A DNA stretch of 64,000 nt from Antedon mediterranea (taxonomy: Eukaryota > Echinodermata > Crinoidea > Comatulida > Antedonidae), in the NCBI RefSeq assembly GCF_964355755.1, contig NC_092675.1:4560312-4624311 (forward strand). Direction: 5' to 3'. Positions 55,462 through 64,000 of the stretch are shown in pieces; the stretch's first letter is position 1; the number at the start of each line of letters is the position of its first letter. Position numbers and translations under genes: made by a program. Under the pieces are notes generated by a model. The model was given only the letters and a program-made list of their open reading frames with translations. It ran no database searches and had not been told where the DNA came from.

Positions 55462-55735
55462 ATGATTATCAAAATATTAATAATATCAAAATTAGTAGAG
55501 CACAGACGCGAGAACACATCAGATCATCACGATCCATCGAAACGTGGGATTAGACGGGAACCATATCTAGAGCCCGCCGTCGTTCGGCTGCTGGATTCTT
55601 ACGCGTCCATGAATAAGCGTCCGCGTTTCCTATCCTTCTATGTATAACAGCGCGTACTGTTGATTCTTTACCTATTTATATTCTTTGATAAAATAAATAA
55701 AATAAATAAAATAAATAAAATAAAATAACTTTCAC
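55462..55735 (+). mobile_element. Possible LINE 3' end with AAATAAAAT tail
   Basis: A moderately GC-rich stretch (55,500-55,650) leads into (AAATAAAAT)n at about 55,690-55,730. The layout fits the 3' UTR of a non-LTR element, but no RT motif is visible. Tail is certain, element call is weak. Confidence 0.35.
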
Positions 55736-56801
55736 TCTGATAGATTTCGGAAGGTAACATTGGATAGACCAGTGACAGAAATAAAAAAGCAATTTAACTA
55801 TATCTAAAAATACTTAAGTACAGTCCAAAGAGTTTTCCAAACCTTCACACACACCCAATAGAACAATATTATTTCGCCTAGATCTGTTTTCCAAAAATCA
55901 TCTAACCTTTTTTCTAGCTTCAGTAGTGTATTAAAACAGGTTTATAAAATGTTTAATAACCATATTTTTGTGTTTGAACACAGATTGAGTGTATTTAACT
56001 CCTGTAGAAAAATGAGCAATAGATTCCTACATCCATTATTTACTTTACTTCAATTTCACAGTATTGTTAACTTGATATGTTTGATTGATTGGTTCATTAT
56101 CAACTTCATATTCCTTACGGACTTGCAATGTATATATACTTTTAGTGGCTTCGTATAATTTCTGAAATTCTACACAGGATCGAATATTATGCAAGTGAAA
56201 ATGCACTTAACATTGAATTGTATCCTTCAAAATTAATTTAATATCCTACCAAAAAAAACCCCCAAATCAATATTATTAATTTCTTACTTTTGATTCTGTT
56301 TGGTTCGTTATTTGATTATTGATATCTGCAAATTCAAGTTTATCCCAATTTCAATTGATTCCAAGCGAAACACAAATTCTGAATTGATAATTATTTTATT
56401 AATTCATCAATAACTTTTGCTATCTGGTTCTTCTTCTAGAAAGTAGTTTTGTTGATGTCTACCACACCCTTATATTTCACAAACTATAAACAAGTTTGAG
56501 CTGTTTTTCTCAATGCATTGACATAGCTACTGTAATGTTTTCGTACAAGATTTTTTAAACTGAAAACAATGTTTTTATGTGTACTATAACCATACCCATA
56601 TGGCCATTACATTTAACAGCACAACCTTTTTTAGGCTTTATAGTACTATAATGGTATGGTGAAATTTCCCTGTCCCCTTCCAAATATTCTGTCAACACCC
56701 ATCACACCTCATTTCGTAGGTTGATACATTTCTTTTCTGTATGTTTAATTTTTTCCCTCTTCATTATGAATTCATCTATGCATACTCCTGTATCTCTCTA
56801 G
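55736..56801 (+). other. Intronic stretch
   Basis: AT-rich; nothing recognised. Confidence 0.45.
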
Positions 56802-56842
56802 GGTTCTTCGGAAGAGTGTTCTACTTCGCTGATGGCAACCAA
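56802..56842 (+). CDS. Possible further exon of the unidentified gene
   Basis: A pyrimidine tract and TCTCTCTAG acceptor precede 41 nt that in phase 0 read GSSEECSTSLMAT, matching the Ser/Glu-rich style of the exon at 51,545, before a GTAATT donor in phase 2. No following exon was found, so support is thin. Confidence 0.35.
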
Positions 56843-59800
56843 GTAATTTATGACATTAAATTTTATAGAATCTTCATTTATGTGTATTTTAGAAAGCATG
56901 ATTGTATTATAAATATTAATATACTGTATGCATAATGTACAGCATTTAGGATACTCAAATTGATATAAGACTTCGTTGAAATAAATGCATTAAACATTTA
57001 TATGATCTAAAATATGGGTGTCCCTTGAATAGTAGAGTTCCAAAGAGGTGTACTGTATACTGCATAAATTGCATATTTTATTTTTTGTTATTCAGTATAT
57101 TACACAAGGCGCCTGACAAGGTGGAACCACCTTAGCTTCAAGGCGCCTCAGATTAACATACAACAAAAAACTAAATGTCAATCAAATCTTTCAGAATTAA
57201 CAAGAAATTGTTGTACATAATAAAACAATAAAGCATTTTCACAATTCGAAAGAAGATCGGAACCAAAAATAAAAATTTCACTTAAATATACTTCATACTC
57301 TTTTCACATTTTCTAATAACCTATTGGTTTTTTTCCACATTACGAAAAAGAGATTTTGTTGTTTATAAGCTCATAGTAACTTGCTTACAAGTTGATCATC
57401 AGAAATTGTTTAATAAAACATGTAATAAGTGTCTGATTGTTGGTCATTTTGGACCTATCATATTTATCACTGGCCAATTGTAACCATCAACAATATCCAA
57501 AGGTTATTCTTGTGGCCCTGATCTTCTTCAGTTTTCAGTAATTATATTATCAATATTATTAATTGTCAATAATTAACTTTTATTTAATGGTAGGCATACC
57601 AAGGTTCATTTAAACAAATAGAATAGCAATAGTTTGGGACTAGTTTCAGATGCATAAAACAAAGGTCAAGTATGTTGTTGAATAAATTGCTATAAAGACC
57701 ATAATTGTTAAAACATTCATGCCTTTTTACTGTAATTGTTTGACCATTGATGTCCAATTTACTTCATGATGCTGACCACACACTGATATACCAGGTGTTT
57801 TGAAAAGTAGAATGAGTTCTGTTAATTTTATTTTAACTAAATTCTAATCTATGGCAATTAAAATATATTCAGCATTTTATGAACAGAACATAAAAGCCAA
57901 ACCAATGATGTAACAATGTATCAAGAATATTAAAACATCAAATCAAATTTTAAAGTTTTCTTTTATTTCTTACAAATACAAATGCAAATTTCTGTTCATT
58001 GTGGGTTTTAAGAAAACTATCCTTTTAGAATTATTTAGGCCTATAGTTATCTTTCAAAGAATATGTATGTAAAGCTGATTCAAAGATATCAACTTTTTAA
58101 AATGTTAGCCAGGAACTATTTTATTACTTTGAAGAATTAGTATCAGGTGGTGGTGAACAATTTGCATTTGTAGGTATTTGGATATCTTGCATGCTGTGAA
58201 GTATGAAGGTACTATACTATTTTGATTCCTCCATGCTGTGTGAAGAAACACAACTTATAGCGTTTTATGCAACTTAGCATCAAACAGGCTTCTAACTTCA
58301 ATTTTGGAAGGAGTAGAACAAGATTCACGCTGGTAATACAAATGAATGCAATTTATATAATCCCTATAGGATTTCTTCCAGGGATCGTAGTCGATGTACC
58401 TCGATTAATGGAAAACGCTTTAGGTATTCTGAAAGTGCAGTTTATTACTGGATAATTTGTAAGACACATATATACCCGGTAGTTACACGCTGTGAATACG
58501 AACTATACTATTACTAATTTATTTACATCCTTTGAGAGTTTAGTTGATGAGTAGGATAGTTATTAGATTCACACAGGTGGAGGTAAATTATAAACATATG
58601 TTTCATATAAATTACATCTTTTGGCTTAATACCAAAAGTGAATTGTTCAGTGCAAATTGATAGTAATAGTATGATAATATAAAGATGAAAATTAGACAAT
58701 TGTAATACCGTATCTTTATATTTCCGGGAAAAAAACATAAAAAATTAAATATATCTGGTTTGAACATGCTTATTGATTCCTACAATAAGTGTCGATCATC
58801 TTTGATTTTTAATTTCATTTCAATTTTGCAAGCATTCTTTCACTTTTTGCAAAGATTGGTGAATTTTAAGCGTTTGTGACAGCACTACACAGCAATATTA
58901 TCTTTATCAATTTTAATTAATTTAAATATGTATAAGAGTTGAATATGAAGAAAATTTTCTTGAGTTGTTCTAATCAACTATGACAATGATGTACAGGTGT
59001 ATTAGCGTCAGTATCATAGGTTATGTCATCCACCTCATAAAGCATTTAGCCTTTTCCGCTAGTTAAAAGTTACCAGATATCGTCCTTTCTTCTAGGTGTG
59101 TTACAGTATACTGTATACCTAATGCATGAAGTTGCATAAAATGCTATAAGTTGTGTTTCTACACACAGCATGGAGCAATAAAAATTGTATAGTACCTCCA
59201 TATTTTAAAGCATGCCAATACCTTACTCTTAATTTGCAAATAGAAAAGTATGATACATTACAAACAATACATAAAACCAACCGAGAAAATGGCATCATGT
59301 AGCAAGACAAGAGGTATAACTGATGATGTGTGAATGTCCATATTATATAGCTTTGAACAGATCACCTATGAAATTATCAATACTTTGCAAATGATCTGGG
59401 TTTATAGCAATGCTGTCAGTGACAGATATAAATGTCCGGCGTCCTTTAGTCTGAAGTTGATAAATCATGGATTATATGATTTGTCACAAATATAATTTTT
59501 TTCTTGATGAATTATTTCCACTATACTTAAATAGTAAGAATTTTTATTTGGTAATGAGTTATTACCAACCGTAAAGTAAATTGATTTATGATTGTTGTTG
59601 ATGAATGTTCTCAAAAATTTTGTTTGTTTTGAAGTTGATAAAAATGTAATGGTGAAATGCTAAAAATCTTGTGATTAAAGAAAGTGATAGTAAAATAAAA
59701 ATTAAAATTCTGGCTTACACCTTTTACATACATTTATCTATGGGGTTAGTGGGTTATTCTTGCATTAGGGCCTATTTAATATCTATAGGCCCATCGATAT

Positions 59801-60786
59801 ATATTCTGATTTCATCACATTTTCCAATAGAAATAATGTATAACTATAAGATATGTTCAACACTGAGGGCCTGTTCGTAGGGGTTGAAAATACCAGCTTA
59901 TTCCCGATTTCCGTTCGCGTGATCCAATTAACTTTTGCCTCAGGCTACAAAAAATTCGAGGCAAAATGTTCACCAAATTTGCAGGTTATTTCAGCGATAA
60001 TCCAATTATACTCGGCCTTCGAGGATAATAAATCTCCGATAGAGGCAATGTGTCAAATTTTGACAAACGTTCGCTGCCTAGGCCTGTCATTTCTCCTACG
60101 AAGCTCTTCCATACACGCTTCGAGAGCGATCGTCAGCTGGTGCTGTCCTTGTTGGTGTAGACCGCTTAGTAGGCCTAGCTGGTCGGTGGTGTTTCCGTCG
60201 TGTAACATTGGGCTCAAATTCTTTGTCAATGAGTAAAATAATGGTCGTCAGGAGAAGGCATATTTTGGCAGGATTATCGGCGTTAAGAGGCATAAGGTTT
60301 GTCGCAAGGATAAGCAGTGTAAAAGGTAGCAAGTAATTGTTATTGTAAAGAAAGATCGCGAGTAAAAAATATACAACACGAAACTAGCGTGCGAAAATGG
60401 GGTCGTAGGTTGTAAAGACAACTGACCTTAAAACGTAATTTCCGGTTTGTGATTCGTCGATTAAGCATTTAAGCGGTTAAATATTTCAAGTACAAACAAC
60501 GCTCAATTTATAACCCGAGGCATGGGTGAAATTAAGCGCTTATTTACGAACACGACCTTGGATTATATCTTTACTCCATGATTACCGTATATGATTTGTT
60601 TAAATTCTTCTTCACACTGACCACTAAATTATTATTAGCTGCTAATGTATGGATGATTGATTAAGGTGTGAAGATCACCACTAAATAAATAAATCTGGTT
60701 ATGATTTATCTATTCCGAAAATTCCGTAGATCCTAGTCAGGTTTTTCTTGTGAACTTTCACCTGTTTGTACCTCCTAAATTTTTGT
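56843..60786. other. Stretch without a convincing gene
   Basis: Mostly AT-rich. 59,850-60,430 is richer in CpG and carries overlapping open frames on both strands. The - strand frame at 60,096-60,332 has a hydrophobic start and a basic tail, but nothing recognisable. It could be a transposon remnant or the 5' end of a gene pointing left. Confidence 0.4.
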
Positions 60787-60790
60787 TTAA

Positions 60791-61415
60791 AGACCCCTTC
60801 CCTGCAATTTTGGACGTTTTTTGGAAAATAATACATATATATCACTTTAAAAACATTAAACCATGTCATTCCTTGTCTTAAATGTACGTTTTATGGTAAA
60901 TTTTGATAAAAAGTGAGAAACATGCACTACCTAAGTAGCTCGCGGCGATCGACCTCTCGTGGACGGTCTTAGGCCTAGCCTAGCTAGGCTTAGTTTTGTA
61001 GGCCTAGCTGGTAAACATCGATAACGTACGAACATCGTACGCTAGCTATATACCTAGCCTGACGTTGTATAGTTGCTGCATTAATTGTCTTTCTATTTTT
61101 GCCAGACTCCGTTGATACAAATTGGGGTAAACCCGGTATTTTCGCTGAAAAGTTAGGAGTCTTCCATTTGTTTTGGCTTCACGATCGATCGAAAAGTGGG
61201 CGAATTACAGGTGAAAAACAAAAATATCAATCCGCACGCAATGCATTTTGGGATTTATAGCGGGCCGCTATAATTATAAGAATCGATTTATTTTTCACAT
61301 TTTTAACCGTTTAAAGACGAAAAAAGTTATCGCAATAGGACCATATAGTATTATTTTTACATTAAATATAGTTTGTGATTTTAAATTAGATCTAAAAAAC
61401 GTAGGGAATGGGGCT
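60791..61415. mobile_element. TTAA-flanked MITE, copy B (625 bp, inverted)
   Basis: Reverse-complement of the element at 40,760, starting AGACCCCTTCCCTGC and ending in AGGGAATGGGGCT, with TTAA at 60,787-60,790 and 61,416-61,419. Most of the length matches base for base, so both insertions are young. Confidence 0.88.
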
Positions 61416-61419
61416 TTAA

Positions 61420-62460
61420 AGATAACATTTTATCATGGTAGAATACAATGATGTTTTTTCTGCTGTGAGAATTAACCAGTTTTTGTGAATAAATCACCTG
61501 TTTTTTGTAACCAGAGGATAAAATGTAACCATTTATTGTGTCAAAATATTTAGGTAGTAAATTAAAAAAACAACATTCCCTACTATTGAACATTTGAAAT
61601 CCCAGAATTGAAAAATTATTATTTTAATATCATGAAGGTATAACTATAATATAACAATGTTGTTTTTGCTGTTAAAGGAATTGTCCTTTTAATTAAGGGC
61701 TATAGGGCACTTTTACTCAAAACTTATTTATGCAAGTTTACTCATTTATGTACTTTTTTCATCAACTCCCTATATTTTAACAGATTTGATGATATAAGAG
61801 AGATACCTGTGAGAAGTATAAGATTGGTAAATTACCCCTTCTTTGCTGTTAAAAAGGAATCTGAAATTGTTCCTTTTAATTAAGGGTTAGGGGACCCATT
61901 TATGTATCTTTTCATCAACTCACTGTATTGTCTCCCTAAAACATGAAAAATGAAGATTAATTAAATCAGACTTTGAATATGTAATTTTGTAGTTTTAATA
62001 AAGTTAATCACTTCCATAGAAAACAAAAATAAAAAAATAATGTTTTCACTTATAAATTGACAAAATAAATGGTAAAATTCAACCAAAACCCCACTGGCTG
62101 GCAGCCAATTTGACCATTTTTTGCTTTAAATTACAGTTTTTTCAGGTACGGTAAATACATTTTTTTTCGATCCAATTTTTGGTCAAAGTGGATAACTATT
62201 ATGTTACATTAAAATGGCATATTTAACAAAAATGTTGTTAAGAATTATATTTTCAGGGGGACAATACATCAGGTTTGATGTCAGAAATAAGTTTGGTAAA
62301 TTACCCCTTCTGTAGCCTCATGGAATGCAATGTTCCTTAACCCAAGTGTAAACTAAGCTTTAATGGGGCAAGATATTGTAAATGAATGAACCAATGAATA
62401 CTTGATCATTACTTTCAAATATTATTAAGCCTCTCATACTATTTTTTAAAAGGTGATAGT
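61420..62460. other. Intergenic or intronic stretch with diverged duplication
   Basis: GCTGTTAAAGGAATTGTCCTTTTAATTAAGGG-like text recurs at about 61,670 and 61,847, and GGTAAATTACCCCTTCT recurs at 61,826 and 62,292, indicating old local duplications. No coding signal. Confidence 0.5.
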
Positions 62461-62760
62461 GAGTGAGTGGCCGAGCGGTTAAGACAGTGGAACCGTAATT
62501 ACGTAGCCATAACATCGGCAGGGGTTCGAGGCTCACTCACTCCATGGTTCTGGTGGTAGAACGAGTCTTCTCGGATAAGGACTATAAACCGTAGGTCCAG
62601 TGTACACATCTAGCTCGTGTGCACTTTAAAGAACCTAGTACATCTTTCGAGACGAGTAGGGGGTTACCCCGGTGTATTAGTACATCACAGCCACTGATCA
62701 CCAACTGGGCCCTCTGGGAGACCAGTCTTGGACTGAAGAGGTTACCCAGTATAAATATAA
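62461..62760 (+). mobile_element. tRNA-derived SINE, fullest copy
   Basis: The head at 62,461-62,543 is a class II tRNA-like sequence: GAGTGAG acceptor paired with CTCACTC, TGGCCGAGCGGTTAAG A-box, long variable region, and GGTTCGAGG B-box, closest to tRNA-Leu or tRNA-Ser. The body has ATAAGGACTATAAACCGTAG, CTTTAAAGAACC and GGGGGTTACCCCGGTG, shared with 29,628 and 40,349. The 3' end is approximate. Confidence 0.8.
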
Positions 62761-64000
62761 ATTTCAATCAATTCATATATGACCCCATTTTTCTGGCTAC
62801 AGTGTTCGATTAAAATGATAATTTATTTTTATATTATACCTTCAATTCAGGTGCTAGACACCCATTCATTTCTAATTTGTATCTATAATTTATCTTACTG
62901 TAATGATATATTCTGTCTAATTATAAATACTTATACTAATTTAGTGTAGGCTACCATGTGAATTTTTTTGTGTAAGATATCGAATAAAATATCTTTTTGT
63001 TATTTTTTATGATTTTTAATCTCAAAAGTATTATTTATTTCTCTTATTAATATGGGTAATTCAATGAGGTTGTCAGTCAATGAATTTTACATTAAAATTG
63101 ATTATTTTTTATAGTATAAATCAATCAGGTACATACATACATAATTCTAAAATGTATAGAATACTGCACATTAAAACTATTTTAACATTAATGTTAATAG
63201 TACTAGCAAGAAATAAAAAGGCAATTGAAATGTTGCCTTAATAATAAATACATTGAACATTCACTAAGTGAGACTTGTGCATCTTTCTAGCATGTAATCA
63301 TTCGATATTAGGCATGTAAGACCTATTGGTAATATGCGGTAATCATTGAACTGGGAAAGACTTTAATTATCGACTGAGACTGAGAGAGTGAGAGAGTCTT
63401 GATTGGTATTTATTGATTATCATCATTCTGGTGGGATTGAGGAACATCATTGGAGTTATGGTATAGATTCTAAGCAGATTGTCATCATCTGCATTTTGAG
63501 GTTATATACAGCAGCAGATAGTGATGGGGTTGTGCACCCTTTCTTCTCAAAATAAATACAAATTACAATGATTTATTAGGGTCCGTTTCTGCTGAAAAAA
63601 TCAAAATAATCAATTTTTTCCAGTCACCGCAAACCACAAAAATAATCGCGTTGCAATTGAAAATTGCTACGACTTTAATCGGTCATTCAGGTAATCGGTT
63701 TTTAAAATCACGTCATCATTTCCCCACAGCGCAGTTCAAGTTATGGAAGGCCGATGAGAGTTGGTTTGTTTACATCCTATCGCTGCCTAACTCTCACATT
63801 AAATTAAAAATTACTCTTACGTAAAGCTATATTATTTGTAAAATAAACATCTAGGCCTACTACCGTATCACATACAACGGAATAATGATGTTATATTAAT
63901 AAGGACACGTCGGCGAGAAAAGTTCGTTTCGCTGTTCGTTGGTTCTACCTCCGGCCTGCTAGTAGGACTACAATATATATAATAATGTAAGTTCTATACC
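62761..64000. other. Right flank without recognised gene
   Basis: AT-rich to about 63,590, then richer in CpG (63,600-64,000). A promoter or a transposon fragment is possible, but nothing decides it. Confidence 0.4.

Noticed and set aside
58267-58455. 62-codon ORF with a hydrophobic patch
   Set aside because: No splice or homology support; expected by chance at this length.
61248-61593. ORFs on both strands
   Set aside because: Inside or overlapping the TTAA MITE copy B.

Overview
The window is nuclear DNA of a multicellular eukaryote. It is AT-rich, its exons are short and carry GT/AG splice sites, its introns are long, and decayed transposons are dense. The frequent TAGGCCTA-type words and the mix of repeat families would suit a marine invertebrate such as an echinoderm. 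That placement is a weak inference, not something I can prove from the sequence.

Region 1 (1-15,785) holds the outstanding feature: an apparently complete tandem array of tRNA-Asn(GTT) genes. It has 101 full-length gene-sized copies plus one 5'-truncated copy at the left edge. All are on the + strand, one per repeat of about 153 bp (a 74-bp tRNA plus a spacer of about 79 bp). I count 29 copies identical to the consensus. The rest carry one to six changes, and several mutant lineages recur because multi-unit blocks were re-duplicated (offsets of 768, 1847-1848, 2003, 2621 and 4624 bp). To the left, positions 1-143 are a short tandem of hairpin-forming units of about 22 bp containing TTAGGG. 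To the right, a tRNA-derived SINE begins about 80 bp after the last unit.

Region 2 (about 16-21.8 kb) is transposon-rich and has no recognised gene. It contains a scrambled Ty3/gypsy-type relic on the - strand, fragments that look like LINE 3' ends, and a composite repeat with CRE-like motifs that encloses a tRNA-Val(AAC)-like sequence.

Region 3 (about 21.9-57 kb) carries spliced coding exons on the + strand. Seven in-phase exons (21,943-29,431) encode a charged, coiled-coil-like N-terminal segment. Two further exons start with ATG and end at a phase-0 donor: one at 34,126 with a predicted membrane segment, one at 39,804 that is acidic and soluble. All could splice in frame to the exons at 45,625 and 51,545. 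The simplest reading is one gene with alternative first exons. Two adjacent genes is the alternative, because exon 7 can also be read through to a stop and a poly(A) signal. I do not recognise the protein family.

The introns and the right flank hold many mobile elements: a pair of TTAA-flanked MITEs of about 626 bp in opposite orientation 20 kb apart, a foldback element of about 3 kb, a long-TIR element with a 10-bp target duplication, three copies of a tRNA-derived SINE family, a 5'-truncated CR1-like LINE, two copies of a small MITE, and several minisatellites. I see no convincing gene in the last 7 kb.
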